Assembly (NCBI GenBank): GCA_013397115.1
Contig: VWZW01002639.1
Coordinates: forward strand, 434,001 to 498,000
Length of the DNA: 64,000 bases
Origin: Edolisoma coerulescens
Taxonomy: Eukaryota; Chordata; Aves; Passeriformes; Campephagidae
Direction: 5' to 3'
Shown here piece by piece: positions 37,401 through 52,400 of the stretch. The notes below the pieces were generated by a model. That model had not been told where the DNA came from and made no database searches. It was given only the letters and a program-made list of their open reading frames with translations. How positions within the stretch are numbered: position 1 is the stretch's first letter; each line of letters begins with the position of its first letter. Made by a program: the position numbers and the translations under genes.

Positions 37401-40400
37401 CCCATGGACGATCCATCCAAACCCATCCATTCCAAACCAGTCCATCTTAAGAAGGAGCATAGAACTTCTCCAAGGAAACTTGGGTGTTTTAATGTATGAA
37501 ATTGTTACAGACAATTAGAGAAACTCCAATTTATCACCTTGCATAATTACAACAGTTCATCTGAATTAATGTGATTTCATGCTTTCTTGAACTTTTGATT
37601 TTTTTTTCCCCCTCATAAATGTTTTGTCATTACATAATCCCAAATATAATGGTTGTAATTACTTGCTATTGAAATGTGCAATGAATGTTAAGGCACGAGG
37701 AGTGAGAGCTCCTTACAAATTAGCCACGCTCCTGAGGACAAATCAATACAATTCCTCACATTTCCATGTGGCTGTGTCAAATTGTGATAGATCACTTCTG
37801 TTCCCTTTTTTTCTGTGTCTCCTATTGCCTGTGATATATTGCAACAGGAGTGGTGCTCCTGCAGTGATGCAGCACAACAGGAATTTCCTCACAGGGAAAT
37901 GGGATACGTAGGACGAGCTCAGCAGTTTTCCAAGGAAACTCATGATATGATTTGCTGTGAGCATTTCCAGCACCCGTGTTAGCAGCTGACAATTAGTTTC
38001 CTTCCTTTGCTCTGACTGTAATGAATCAGTGGCCCCATTTTGGGTCTGAATTTGGTGCCCGATTCAGAGAATTTAGGTCTGTTATAACCACAAATAATAA
38101 AAATGAAGCCTATTCGATCTTTAAAATTATCTCAAATTCTGGAAGGCCCCATACTTCCAGATTTTTGGGTTTGTTCTTTCTTCTCTCACATAAAGGAAGT
38201 CCCAAAAATTTGGGGTTAAAACCCTCTCAGCTACACGCTGTGTCTGTCCAGACCACCCCAGACCTCTCCTGGACATCAATCCCTGTTGTTTGCTTCTCAG
38301 TATTTTTGTACTGAATTGCCTTGTAGGAGATGAGCACCAACCTCTTTCAGCCTGGGTACTACAGGGTGTGTTATGGAAATATCCTTCTTTCTCCAGATAT
38401 CCAAATATCTCCCAAAGGAATGGCTAATCTCCTTCCCTACAGCTTCCACTGCAAAGTAAACTCTCTTTTTCAGCTTTCCAAACTGCACTAAACTTGCTGA
38501 ACAAACCCTCTGACAGTTCCTTTGTCTCCATAATACTGTCAATACATTAATCTTTTCCCGTTAGCATCTAATCTCAATTTTTCGAATGTTCTAATTGATT
38601 TTCTATGAATTCAATTCTGAGATTAAGAGCGGTGTTATCTCTAATTAAGGTGTCTGAAAGCTGCTTAGTATTCCCCATTTCCTGCTTTTTAAATACTTGG
38701 ATTTTCTCCTCAACACCTGCTGAGTTCCCCTGCTCCATTTGAAGCACTCGAGAGCCTTTAACACCTCAGGTCTGGAAGATTTGGAGCTGACTCAGCAAGG
38801 AGCAGCCTGGGCAGGGCCTGAGCATCTCCTTTCACCAGGACAGGTTAAAAATCCACCGGAATTCCCATTTTTGTTCTCATTTCCACCTTAGGGGAAGATT
38901 GCATCCCACCATGGGTAAAAGGAAAGCTGCCCTGTCCCCCAAAACTCCCTGGTGGAGTTGCTTGTCAAAAAGAGAGGGAGAAGCACAATCACGGTGTCCT
39001 GTCCTTCTCCAAAGCTGTGTAATCATCCAAGGACCTTCATCAGGGCTTCTTTACTTAGTTAAATTACTTTGGAGCTTCCAAGTGAAATGACCTGTAATTT
39101 ACACTTTAGGATGAACACAGGCCCCCGGTCCTTAATTCAGCTTAAATGACCTGAATGGCCAATCCAGGCACTAATTTTCAAGGTGGGGAACAATAATTCC
39201 TGCCACAGCCTGATTGTCTTATTCAATTAAAGAGTGAAAATGCCCTTTACAAAGTAATATCAAGCTTCTCCAGAGGAAAAAAGCGGAAGGTCACGATTAA
39301 ATTAAACAGGGAGGGTAAGGTGAGAGAGGAGAAAAACCCTGAGCTGACTGGATTTTTCTCCATGCACCAAGAAACCCAGAGCACAGAAACATATGCTGGG
39401 AAGCTCTAGAGCTGGTCTACATCTGGCCTTTGTTATTTTTTCCCCTACTTTTACAGAGTTAGCAGCATAAAATATTAAATTTCTCTTCAGAGCTGAGCAC
39501 AGGACTTGCTCTGAGCAGTAAGTGTTGATGCAGCCTTAGGGCTCCTGCTCCAAAGCCCATCTGCAGGCCAGAGGCACAGCTGAGGAGCTGCCCCTCTCCC
39601 AGGGCCGGGCACGGAGGGAATGGATGTTAAATATTTTATATTCCTGAGCAGTTTTCTCACTTGTCACGGCACAGTTCATTTGTCACCTGTCATCACCAGA
39701 GTCACTTCGCCGTCTGCAGGAGTTTTCTCCAGATTGGAGAGCTCTTAAAGACAGATTTCTCTTGCTGGGCTGAACCTCGAGGGTCGGATTTATCCCTGCC
39801 ACGACTACACTGATCTGCCCAACTTCCACGGGAGATGGCCCTGGCTGCTGTGGTAAATGTCCTTTTGGCAGGGGGGGTTAAGTCTTATAGAAAACTTTTC
39901 TCCTTCCTATTTCCCACTGCTCCCACAGCAACCTGTTTTTAACTCCATGGGAATGGTTCAGGAACTTCTCCCTTCCCTCAGACCGTGACCTTGTTGTTGA
40001 GGACATGTAGCTGTGCCCCGGTCCTGCAGGAAGTTCCTCTTGCATCCCTGTCCTGGGTTCTGATGGGTACAGTCCCACTTCAGGCAACTAATTCTTTTTA
40101 TAATGTTTCTACCAACAAAATAAAAATCAAGGATTATAATACATACAACTAAAAATGGCAAGGAAGGGAGGAAAAGTGGCAAGGAAGAGAGAGCTCTCAC
40201 ACGCTGCTGACAGTGTCTGTGCCTATTTCAGCCCTTCCCAAATTCCTGCCCAGCCCTTTGGAGATCTTGATCCAGCACAGAGTTACATCTTGTAGAATTA
40301 CCCTGAGTTACCCCCAGCCACCACTGCTTTATTTCCCTCATTCCAGCTGCAAAACCCTCAAAGAATTCCTTCCAACGGGAATTTCAAGATTTACCCGAAC

Positions 40401-43400
40401 GATTGATGTAGGGGATTTTCGGATGTGAATCTTGTCAGTGGGATTTCAGGTGTAGCTTACTCTATTTGTTGTTCTTGCTGTAGCATTTAGAAATGGATAT
40501 TTACAGCTCAGTGCATTCTCTGTGCCAGATGTGGTTTTCCTGTTAAAAAAAGCAACTCCTGTGACCTCATTCCTTTGCTCCATGAAAAGTCCAAATGTTA
40601 CACACTGTTCCTCCTTCTTCAACATAAGGTACAGAATAGACAATCTGGTACCTTAAAACATTTATGCAGGATCAACCTTCACTGCAAAAATAACTGATCA
40701 AACAATTTCATTATTTGTATTCTAAAAAAAAAAAGCCAATAATTTATTCCAAATAATTTAGTATTTCTTTTTCCCTTGTAAATCTCCTCCATAAGTTTTT
40801 TTGTCACACCAAAAAATGAAGAATCTCACATCAATGCCGCGGATATTTCACTCAATAATTTACTGGAATCTACATCATCTTGTCTGTAATGAAAGGGGAG
40901 CAGATAAAATAGCAAATATAGACTGGTTTTATCCTTCCCAAGTATTACATTTTATCAATCAGAATCTATCAGCCCCGGGACCTGTGGATGCTTTGTTCCC
41001 CACCACATCTCAATCACAGATATTACTTTTCCAATACAACTGGCAATGGGTTGATTCAGGATAAACACGTTTAAAGGAACTAAAGAAGAGTAAGTAATAT
41101 AGAACTAAAAGATAATCTTCGAATATATCTGTGTTCCCTATTACTGCTTTATCTGCCTGGTTCACTGCCTGTAATGCTCCTTACAACCTCTGCAATGTAG
41201 ATCTCTGTTTCACAGATAAAAAAACCTCCTTTTATAATAAGAGTCTAAGGAACTAACCTGGGGAATAAAGCAGCTTTAACCAAGTGCTGATACAGCAGAG
41301 CCTTGAACACAGTGGTTAAGCACTCTGAGAGAGAGGTTTAAACCATTGGAGGGGCAGAAAAGTGGGATTTCTGATGCTGTCTGGTTTGGTACAACATAAA
41401 ACAAACAGGGAATGTTGCTCCAATCAGCTTCAGGATGTGTTTAACAGGAGAGAGGAGGCCGTGGCTGCACTTGGTGTTGGTGGACTCTGAGAATGCAGAG
41501 AAGACTAAAGTAGGGGAAGATGGAGAAAGCAAACACCCTTCCTTATGGAGACACGCCCATAACTTCTGGTTTTAAGATTGCAGGCTGTTCTCTGTGTCTT
41601 CAGGAACGTCAGGAGATTTGCATAACCCTATTCTTGTGATATCAGCACTTTAAAATAGAAACTCTATTATCACCCTGCCTTGTCCTGTCAGCAGGCAGGT
41701 GAAACCCTTCCAGGCTTCCTGCTTCCTCACTGCTGAGTGGTGGTTCCTGCTTTTCCTGGAGCCTGGGAGAGGCTCTGTGTGCACAGAATTCTGCAAAGAA
41801 ATGAACACTGGGAAGCTCAACGGAGACACAGGAAGATGAGCTGAGCATGGCGAGGTCTTGCAGCGGTTTTAGTCTTGGAGTGATTAAGTTGCATCACTTT
41901 AGAGGGTTCTCTGCATGTGTTCTGCTCAAAGTGGTCTTGAAGGATGCCCAGCACCCCAATTTGGGGTGGGTAGAGCAGGACAGAGATTCCTTAGAGACCC
42001 TGCCCTCTTGGAATCTGCCCAGAGGAGGCTACCAAGTTGCTCAGAGGGCTGGAGCACCTCTCATGTGAAGACAGCTGGGAGAGCTGGGGCTGCTGTTCTT
42101 GGAAATGCCATATTCCTTACAACAATGGTTCTCACCAGGTTTTCCCTGATTTTCTGAGGAAACACTATGAAGTAATGGGGAAAAAAAGAAAACATGCCTG
42201 AGGCTGCTGGGACTGCTCCACGGAGAGCATCCATTAAGCAAAGACCTTGGTGTGGTCTCCTGCCATGGAAACTGCTGCAGAGAGAGCTGAGCGTTGGCAC
42301 AGAGTGTCCATAACAATCAGAAGTGATAAACGAAAGTTCTCTTTCTTTTCACTCCAAGCAGAATTTTGACAAAATACAGGGTTTATTTCCTGTAACTCAT
42401 TCTACTCAGAAGCTGGCCCTCACCTCCCCACACCAGGGAGGGTGGCTGCTGCTCCTGCAGTGGTATTGGATTCTGTACCTGTGCTTCAAAGTCCAAAAGG
42501 CAATTTTGAGCTGTGAGCCTGTTTAGTGACATATGGAAGAGATGACAGCAGCACTTCCATCCTCCAGACAGGATCGATCCACAGCGAGTGTTCCCACTCC
42601 AATGAGGTTGCATTTTTTCCTCACTGACTCACGGGAAGATGCAGACTGGGAGGTGTTACCAGGACCACCAGGAGGGCTGTGCAGAGCATGGAAAGGAGAA
42701 TTTTATGGCTGATTCTCCACGTATCTGCAGTTGAGATGTGTTTCTGCATCAGAGGAACGTGTCCCTGCCTGTCGAAGTGGGGTTAGAATGAGATGAGCTT
42801 TAAGGTCCCTTCCAAACCATTCTAGATTTGTATATAAGGTCACCCTTCTAAAGAAGAGAGGTGGGGTCAGTGCATTACTCAGCATGTGTAGGGTAGAGAA
42901 TCCTGTTAGAATGAGGATAGAGGCTTGGAATTGTTCAGCCTGGAGAAGAACAACCTCAGGGTGACCTAATTGTGACCTTCGAGTGCCTGAAGGAGCTACA
43001 AGAAAGATGGAGAGAGACTTTGGAAAAGAGCCTGGAGGGACAAGGGGGAATGGCTTCCAAACTGGCAGAGGGCAGGGTTAGATGGGATTTTGGGAAGAAA
43101 TTCCTCCCTGTGAGGGTGGGGAGCCCTGGCACGGGGTGCCCAGAGAAGCTGTGGCTGCCCCTGGATCTCTGGAAGTGTCCAAGATCAGGCTAGACAGAGC
43201 TTGGAGCAGCCTGGGATAGGGGAAGGTGGCAGAGGATGGAACTGGATTATCTTTAATGTCCCTTCCATGCAGGCCATTCCATGATTCTATGTGGATTTAG
43301 GCAAGTCTATGACTTTACTTGATGTGCCCCTAAAGAGGAAAAGGGAATGTAGAAAACCAAGCCAGACTTTTGGGCATGTATTTTGTATTTTTGATGATGA

Positions 43401-46400
43401 CCTTTTCCTGGCACTGGCAAGCTGAGCTCTTCCTCCTTCCTGCTCCTCAGTTATCAGCTGGTCATCCCTGAGTGCCTGTTGAGCGCTGAACTGAGCAGTT
43501 TGTGCCTCCCTTTGAAAAAGAAAGGCACTGCCAGAGTTCATTCCTGCAATCCAACTGCCAGGGAGCCTGATCAGTATTCCAGCCCGTGTGTGCAGTGATG
43601 AATTAACAATCAGCTTAAAGACCCAGAGAGCTTTACTCCAGGTGGTAGTTACAACAGCTAGCACACCTTTTAATCAAATACAATTGTAGCAGAGGGATTT
43701 CTGGACACACACAGCACCACAACACAACCCAGCCAGAAGTGTAGGTGCCATTTAGCCTTAAATTCATGCATGTCCAGACTTTGCAAATTCAGCCTATCTG
43801 ATCCAAGCCTATTGATTTTTCCATTTTCTGTTTCAAAGCATACACTGCCAGTGAAAAGGGTTATGACATCTTGAGGCTGCTGGATTGCTTGGTGATGTTT
43901 CTGTAATTTGTGTGCACTCAAAGGTAAATAACAGGATGAATTAATCAAATGAAAAGTGGGCTTTCATGCTGGCTGAGCATCTCCCAGCCAGCCCCTCCAA
44001 CAGGGCTCTGCTACAGCTCAGCCTGTCACCATCCAGCTAACACTAAATGGATTTGATTTGGTTTAATATATTCCTCCCTGAAATGGTTAAATGCTAATGA
44101 TGGACTGTTATTTTTGTTTTTCAGAATGGCAAAAACTCAGTCCAGGAGGAATTATTGCCTCTAATTTGTTATTTCAGCAAAACTGTGTCTACTGTCTCTG
44201 ACAAAAAGCACGTGGAAGCTCTTGGGAGCTCTAGATCTTATTCTGAGTGCTCCAGCACTGTCACTCTCAGCCACACTGCTGTGAGCACATCATCCCTGGC
44301 CGAGAGCAGGGAGGGTGGCAGTGCTGGAAAAATGCTGTTGAGCATAAGCACCAAGCAAAACCCTTGAGCACCACTTTGCAAACCAGGAGAATGTGGTTGG
44401 AGCCCAAAAACTCCAAGGAGAAATCCTTCCTGGGTCTGCAGCACTGTGGGGAACTTTATGGGGTCTAATGGCTCCACTGTGTGCCCTCCTGTCCTCTGTG
44501 GTTCAGGGCAAAATGACCAACTCTAGGCGTGAATTTAGATTGTTATTGTTTCTCAGAATTTCAGGTCTGAGAAAGCTGCAATCAGCATGACTTTTATTAT
44601 CAAGGGTACAATAATTTGACTGAGAATCGAATTTAAGATCCCTGAGCAGCAAGATGCTTTCAATTAATACTGAATTTTCTGGGTTTATGCCCTGAATAAT
44701 TATGAATTACATTCACATGTGATTCTTTTTCATAGTGGAGTCCTATTCTATTCTAGTTTGTTTAATAGCCCTTCTTATTTCTCCTGCATATCCCTTAATG
44801 CCTCTGCAATAGATGTGTTTGGGAACTAGAAGAACAAGTAACAGGCCTGGACAGGCTGTTTCATGCAGGATTTCCCTCAAGACCAGTTGTTTGCACACAG
44901 TTATTTTTGCTTAAAACTGAGGAAATAATTAAAGCAAATCCCCTGTGTGCCTTGGGAGAAAGTTCTGGTTGAAGCCATACTGAAGCAGTTTTCCCTAACA
45001 GGTTTTTTGTTTATCTTGTTTTAAGGCATGAAATGCCTTAAACAAAAACGCCTTAGGAAAAATTTCATCACTGAAAGAGTGGCCAAGCTTTGGAACAGGC
45101 TGCTCATGGAAGTGGTGGAGTCCTCATCCCTGGAAGTGTTCAAAAAATGAGAGGATGTGGCATTTTGTGATGTGGTTTCTGAGCAGGGGGAATTGGGTGA
45201 AGGTTGGACTGGGTGATCTTGGAGGTCTTTTCCAACCTTAATCACAGAATCACAGAATGAACTAGGTTGGAGAAGACCTTGGAGATCACCGAGTCCAACC
45301 TATGACCTGAAACCACCTTATCAACTACACCATGGCACTGAGTGCCACATCCAATCTTTTTTTAAACACCTCAGGGACGGTGACTCCACCACCTCTCTGG
45401 GCAGCCCATTCCAACACCCAGCCACTCTTTCTGTGAAGAATGTTTTCCTAATGTCCAGCTTAAACTTCCCCTGGTGCAGCTTAAGACTGTGTCCTCTAAT
45501 GGTTCTGTGATTTTAAGTTGTGTAAAAGCTGAAGGAAAAGCTTCCATGTCCTCATCTCTCCCTTGAAGCTGACTTGGGCCTAGTTCCAAGATGAACTCCC
45601 CAGACCTTTGACCTCCCTCTAGGCCGAGCTGCAGCGTTCCAGGTGACCTTGTGCTGGATGTCCCCACTGAACTGGAAGGGGACAAGCCCTGTGGGTGGCA
45701 GGCCATGATCCCAGACCCCAGCCTGGATGAGGACCCTCCTCCTGTGTTTGGCTCTGGCTGTACAACCTGAGTCCTGACATGAAGCTTTACAACAACTTCC
45801 ACCTCAACAACTCCAGCTCCTGAAAAACACACGTGGGCTGCTCCAAATGTACGGCAGGCAGGGGAACAGGAGACGTGCAGGATTTATAGGGGGCTTTCAA
45901 GTTTATTTATGACAAAACAACCCTTGTGCAGGAAGCAGGCATGCCGAGGGCCTGCCATCCCGTGCATCCCGCTAATGCATTTACGCGCTCCCTCTCCCTG
46001 CCGCTGTCTCTCATTTTCAGCTTGTAGCTTTAATAATCTATGCCACTGCCTTCTGTACGATATTCCTCCTGCAGCTCGCCTTTGACAGCTCTGGTTTTAA
46101 TAGAGGATGAGCACCAAACTCCAGCTGAATCTGAAGACATATTTCTAATCTCGTCCCGCATTTATTTTGCTTCTCGGAGAACTTCCTATCTCGAACAGAG
46201 GAAAAAAGTATTTTTCACGTATTAAGTTGACATGTTGAATAGGTTTCTGGAGGTATCATTAATTCAAACTCCAACTCTGAGTTAGTTACCTTGTTATAAA
46301 GAGACAAATACACATAAGCCCTGTTACTTGGATAATAGGTTTGATTCAATTCTTTATCAGGGAGATTGCAATAATATGCCAGGCATTCCAGTCCAGGGAA

Positions 46401-49400
46401 GAATCCCATTTTGTGAGGTGTTGAATGAAAGTGTCATAACAGCAACGCGCTGTCTGCCTGGATTTGAAGACATAGCCTGAAGTATTGGTTGAAACAAAGA
46501 ATTAAATTGGATGGTGACATGAAAATAAGAAACAAGGAAATGTTGACTGTGAAATAAGTGTTTCAAGGTAATTTGTTCCACTATTCTCATCAGGTCATTA
46601 TGACGTTTTCCATGTACTGTGGGGTTTTTTTCCTATTGTAAGACAACTTAAAACTCCCAGTTCTGCAGTGATGCCACTAAATTGAAGCATTTTCCTGTAA
46701 ATTTGTGCTTGTCAGTGTAAATAACAGCCTTTGATTTGTCTGTCCTCTCTCTCCTCCATGGGGAAGGATGTAAATATCTGTCACCACTACTGGAAAACTG
46801 CTGTAGTGCTTGATTATGGGATAAATTTAGCATTCCGTGGTGCTGTTCGAGCTGGAGGACTGGAGCAGGCTGAGAGCTGGGGGCAAACCAGACCCAGCTC
46901 TGGGCTCTGCTCCCTGCAGGAACTTTGGGAAGTGTTTGGGTGGGGGTATAAAGCTTAAATAAAGGAACTGTTTGATATGAAATGCTGAATAATCACCAGA
47001 GCCTTCTTTCTTTCACAGATATTCCTGCTTTTCCTTTCTCCGCCCTTTATAAATTTTTTTTTTACACTTCATTTGTGCCTTCATTTAAGGATATTCCTTT
47101 TCCTTAGTTCTTTTCCCAACTGCCTCCCTGGCCTGCTGTGGTTCCTTGGGGATTACAGACTCCATGGACAATTTTGAGGTGGCCGTCTGTTCTTGCTCCT
47201 TTCTAAAATGGAATTTGTTCTGTCACTAAACGACTTTCACCTCCAAATCTCGAAACAATTTCCCACCCAGGAAGTCTGGCTTGAAAAAATGTTTCAGCAA
47301 AAAAAAGTGTTAAAGTCATGACTCAAATTTTTATTCTTTTTACAGTTGACCAGCTCTTGAAAATCAAAGCTGTTTGAGAAATGCAGGGTAAAACACTATT
47401 AAATGAGGTACCAGTGATACACCTTTTGATCAGCTCTGCTGAAAGAGAATCTGTGAACCAGCCTGACCTCTGATGTCTCCTTTGTGTAACCCCTGTGACA
47501 CGAGGTTTGCTATGAGAAATGGAACAAGATTAATAATTAATCCTTTTGCTGGTGTCTGAAATAGCGACACAAGGTTGGCTTTAGACACATGTTTTACTAA
47601 TGAGCTTTGAAAACAATTGCTTTCTCCCAGCAACAGACTGCTCAGAGCTTTGGACTGGAAAAAAAAAAGGACTGGAGGGAATATCTGGAGTTTTTTGGTT
47701 GCCATTGTTGTTCCCCCTCTCCCCAGGGCATTCACAAAACTCGGTCACCGCGTCCAAACCTTGTGAAAAAGGTTGTGAAGTTGTGAAGAAGTGAAATGGG
47801 GAGCAAAGATTAAATAAATTTTAAATCATCTCAAGACAGACAACATGCTCGACCTGAGGGAGCTGAAATATGAAATATCTCAGAGAGTAGCTCCCACTTT
47901 TGCATATTGTGTAAGGAAAAAGAGTGTTTCTTTGGTAATGTAAGAAAATATCAGTGTGGCAATTAGGGGAGCAATGTTTTTGTGTCTTAATTAGACCTTG
48001 TTATCTACAGAAAACTCAAAAGATAACTTTTTTGCAACAATCACCCGCCCCCCCCAGCTGTAACTACCTGTAGGATAAGAACAAAACCACTGTCCTAAAA
48101 AGTGGAAACACCTTTATGAAGTGAAAATAATTGTGCTCATCTTCCTTGACCTTTCAATTTCCTGATTTTTATTCTGCCTCCCGAGGGCAGCAGCCATCAG
48201 ATATCTGGTTTTGTTCTTAATATTTACTAGGAACATTTTGGGTTTTTAGGAATAAGCAGTGCTGAAGGAAGTCAAACCTTTTGGACACAACCTCCAATGA
48301 TCCTTTAATTACCCAATAAATTACAGTCCATGTGCAGAATTAATAGGAAAATAATGCTCTAATAAATATGATCTTCCCAACTTACATGCAAATTGAAGCT
48401 TTGCCTTCCTGCTCAGAATTGTTCCAAATGAATTTGTGGCCAAACACTGGTATGTTCCAATATCCTGATTTTTATGTGGGTTATTGATTGCCAAGCTGCC
48501 TCCAACCAACCTGTAGTGATAACTCATGGTAAGATCAATATCTGTGCCATTTTGCTTCCACCTTTGAGGGGAAAAAAATCAAATTATGCTTATAATTTAC
48601 AGAGCCTATTCATATTTATCTTAAATAGTGTGCTGTAGCATACCTGTAATGATAAAAACGTAGTTAAATATCACAAAATTGGATCATTTTTCACACACGA
48701 CTGCTACTTACATCAATCTTAATAATAGCAATAATGGTATTCTTTGGAAAATCTTTACTTCAGTCACCAAATGTCCACCAAAAGTAATTATAACTTATTC
48801 ACACAAAGTTATCCATTCCGTCAGGAGGGGGGTTTATACATTGTCTACAACTACATTATTTTTATAATATGAGTGGTGCCTGAATGTGCTTTGCAAATGA
48901 TTAATCATGAATTTGGCACCAAAAATGCTTTGGAGATGTGGATTAGGAAGGATTGCACTTCAGAGGGCAGAACAAAAGCTGAGAGGGAAGTTTTTCCACA
49001 GCAAGTCTGAGACTGATCATTTAATGATGAGAGGGCTGCTATTTTAAATCATAATTTGTCCCTGCTAGTCCACTAAGCAGAAAATGGATTGTGTCTGCAA
49101 CATTACCCAGCTGTTTACAGATGTCAAAATACAATTTCTCTTTCAAAGAAAATAAATATTATGTGTTTCAGGAAGGGAATTTTTGTGGCTTTGCCATTAG
49201 TCACATTAGGGTTGAATTTTCCTTGCTCATGTGGGGGGCCTGAAGGAAGGATAAAGGCCTCAGCCTCTGAGGCCTGCAGGTTTGGGGTGTGTTAATGCCA
49301 CTTTTGAGGTGGTCAGCAATCCTAAAACTACACAACCAGGTATTTTCTGCTCCTGATTTTATCTCCTCAGGCTTTATAATTTCTGTTGATCTCTGGGTGT

Positions 49401-52400
49401 GATTCCGAGCCCTCTGTTGGATGGAAGGACCACACAAAGGTTGCCAATGGCTCACTTTGGGTTCCTGGCAGTGCCCAAACCAAGGGCAATCATCTCCTTG
49501 TTAATTATCTGAAGGATCACGGCATAAAAATTATCCATTTCTGATTATTTGCAGAGTTCCTGACAGTGAGGGCAGTTTTCCCTGGTAACAAATTGAAGCA
49601 AACTCACACTTTATCCCTGGAAATGTGATCTGGATACACAGCACAAGATTTTGTCAGTCACACGCTCACACTGCTCAGGAGTCGTTTCTGTGCAGGAGGA
49701 TTCCCACACTGGGCTGTGAATTGCAATTCTGTGCTCCCAGGGAAATCCCCAAAAATACAGGGAGTGCCCTGACCTTCAAGTGGGCACTCATTGTTTTGAA
49801 AGATAATGAATGATTAAACATGAAATCAGTGGAATTCTGTGAGCAAAGTCTAATAATATAAAATAATTTCTCTGGATTGCTGCCTCCCCTTCATCCACAC
49901 TGAGAGATTTGGATGCAACACTCAACCCTCAGGAATTCTTCCTACAAATTCCAGCCCATTTTTTGTGTTTCTGTACCTCTGCTGGATTCTTTTTTTATAT
50001 TTGCTTTAGCTAGTCTAATTTTTGCTGTTATTTCAGGCTATTTTGGCTACTTTTTAAATTTAAAAGCAAAGATTGAAGAAACCTTCTCTGGGTTTCTGAA
50101 GGGATCGCATCCCAGCATTAGGATTCTGCTATATTTCAGGATTTACATTTGCTACAAGTTGTCTAAAGCTTTCCATTTCTAATCTAAGATATTCTGGTAT
50201 TTAATTTGCCAGTTCTCTTTAATTTCAGAATCAATCACTGAAATAACTGCTGTCATCCTTGCATGGCTCCCAATTAAGATCTATAATTGTTTTTCCAAAC
50301 AAATGCAAAGATGTTGGCTTAGTTGCTGCAAATGAATTCTTCACAGTATCCCCATAATCATCCTAATCACCATGGTACAATGATTATTAAACTTTGAATA
50401 TAGATCAGGGGTTCAGCTCCTGGTGTGGGCTTTTTCCCTAATTAATATGTTTACATCACTGAAGGAAACGAATTAATGAATTCATGTGGTAGACAATGAT
50501 TTAATGACTTTGTGTGTTCTGCAGTGTATTAATACACAGAAATCTGGATAATTATTTTGGGGAATTTTTAACACAAGCTCGTTAAGGCTGGGATCATGCA
50601 GATATTTTTGTGAATTTTTTCATGCAACCATTGGAAAATACTTTCCCTCAATAATAGGAAATGCATCCTGGATTGTTTTCTTTCACCAATTGTTTCAGAA
50701 CCTAAACTTTAAAAAATTTCCTGTATTCTGATGCTGAATTGATCAGTTCCCTGGGAGCCCAAGGACTGTGAGTGGGTATGTGCTCACATGATTTAATAAA
50801 TTATATTTTCAGTGTGCTGCTATAATAAAAATATCAATATTTTTAAGACTTCATTGTGTTATATATTTCTTAGATTATTTGCATGCAAATGGAAATGTCC
50901 TGCCAAGTCTCCTGGGGCTTTCTTGTAATTGGGAAAAGGATTTGCAAAACCCCCCTTCATGTTCAGCATTTCCAGGGAGGAGGAAAATAGGAAGTTTAAA
51001 AACTCTTGACTGTGAACAAGACACCAGGAGGTGAAGGAGTTTTTAACCCCACCCCACTCTTGAGGCAGAATCTGCACTAATCCAAGGAACAGCATTCCAG
51101 GGAGCAAGGACATGAGAACAGGGCTGGAATTTCTTTTTCAAGGGTGGATTTTTGGGATTACCAGGAGTCGTTCTCCAGTTTGGTGCCATGATTATGAACA
51201 TATTTGATGTCATTTACAATCCTTGTAGACTTTGTGCTCTGTTTCCTCCCTTGCATTTGTGTGTTCCAGTTATCCTCGTGGTGCTTGGATTTGGGTTGGA
51301 TTTGAATCTCTTTATCTCCTTTTAGTGGAGCACTCGGAGTTGGGCTGAAATAATAAAATGTTGTTCGAAGGAATGCTGCTTATGCTGCCCTTGGATTTAT
51401 TTATTGGTTCCATTGACTCCTCTCTGAGAAGATTATTGAGGGGAAAACACCCTCAATTTCCAACTTGCATGGAAATGCAGGATTGTGGGATTGCTCTGGA
51501 TATTGAATGGAAGTGCGGGAAAAGAGAGCACCTGAAATCAAACAAAAAATGTCAAAATACTGCTGGAACACTGCAGGGTGTTCATGGACAGGCTGTAAGT
51601 AAAAAAAAAAAAATATATGTGTAAAATTCATTGAGTTCGTTGGTGATAAACCCTCAGGTGACCATAACCAAAAAAGCTTAAGTGCTAAAAATGATAAATC
51701 TAATTTAAAAAGTTGTGTTTATTTACCACCAACATCACACCAGGAAACACCTGGAATAATGTCCTTGATATTACAGGCAATTCTGACTTTATAAAAAAGG
51801 CATAAGAGATAACATTCTATTTCTCAGAACATTTATAGAGATTTCTCGATGGTTTTAGAGATGCTTCCATCCATAGTTTTGTTCCCAGTGTAATCTGTGT
51901 TCCCTGTTACTTCCTACAGGAAAATTCTGTCTCATTTTTATTTCTCAGCCCTTCCACCTACAGTTCTACACAATCCTTGCACTGTGCTTTTCAGACACAC
52001 AGTATTTTGAGGAGGAGTTGCAAAAAATTATCACTATGTTCAACAAGTTTATAAGAATAGAAGAGTACCTAATAAAATAAAACTTAGGAAATGCTAAGCA
52101 TTTTTTTTTATTTCAAGAAAAGGCATTTATCAGCATATTTCTTGATGCAAAAAAATGCTAAATAGCAAATTAACTCGTCCCTAACTTTCTTCCTGTTGGA
52201 GTGGTTCTGTATTTCTGAATCAAAGAGAAACCTCCAGCAGTCCTGGCTGTTCTCTGCCATCACTCAGCAGAGGAGATGATTAAAATTTCATGCTGGGCTT
52301 GATTTATCTCAAATTGTCGGAACTTTAAATATATAGGCTCAATCCTTATCTGACAAAGCCAGCATTAGCTGGGGTGAAATAAAAGCAAAGTGAGAAGCTC

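Larger units (their letters stand above)
32020..48385 (-). other. CNTN6: CNTN6 intron between the Ig1 second-half and Ig2 first-half exons
   Basis: This 16.4-kb intron is the largest complete one and the most repeat-dense. It has CR1 fragments at about 32.2, 34.5-34.9, 36.6, 37.1, 42.0, 42.8, 42.9-43.3 and 45.05-45.5 kb, a 196-bp element nested in the 34.5-kb CR1, and a GC-rich segment at about 45.55-45.84 kb that I cannot assign. A CCCCCCCC run lies near 48047. Other parts look like ordinary AT-rich intron. Confidence 0.86.
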
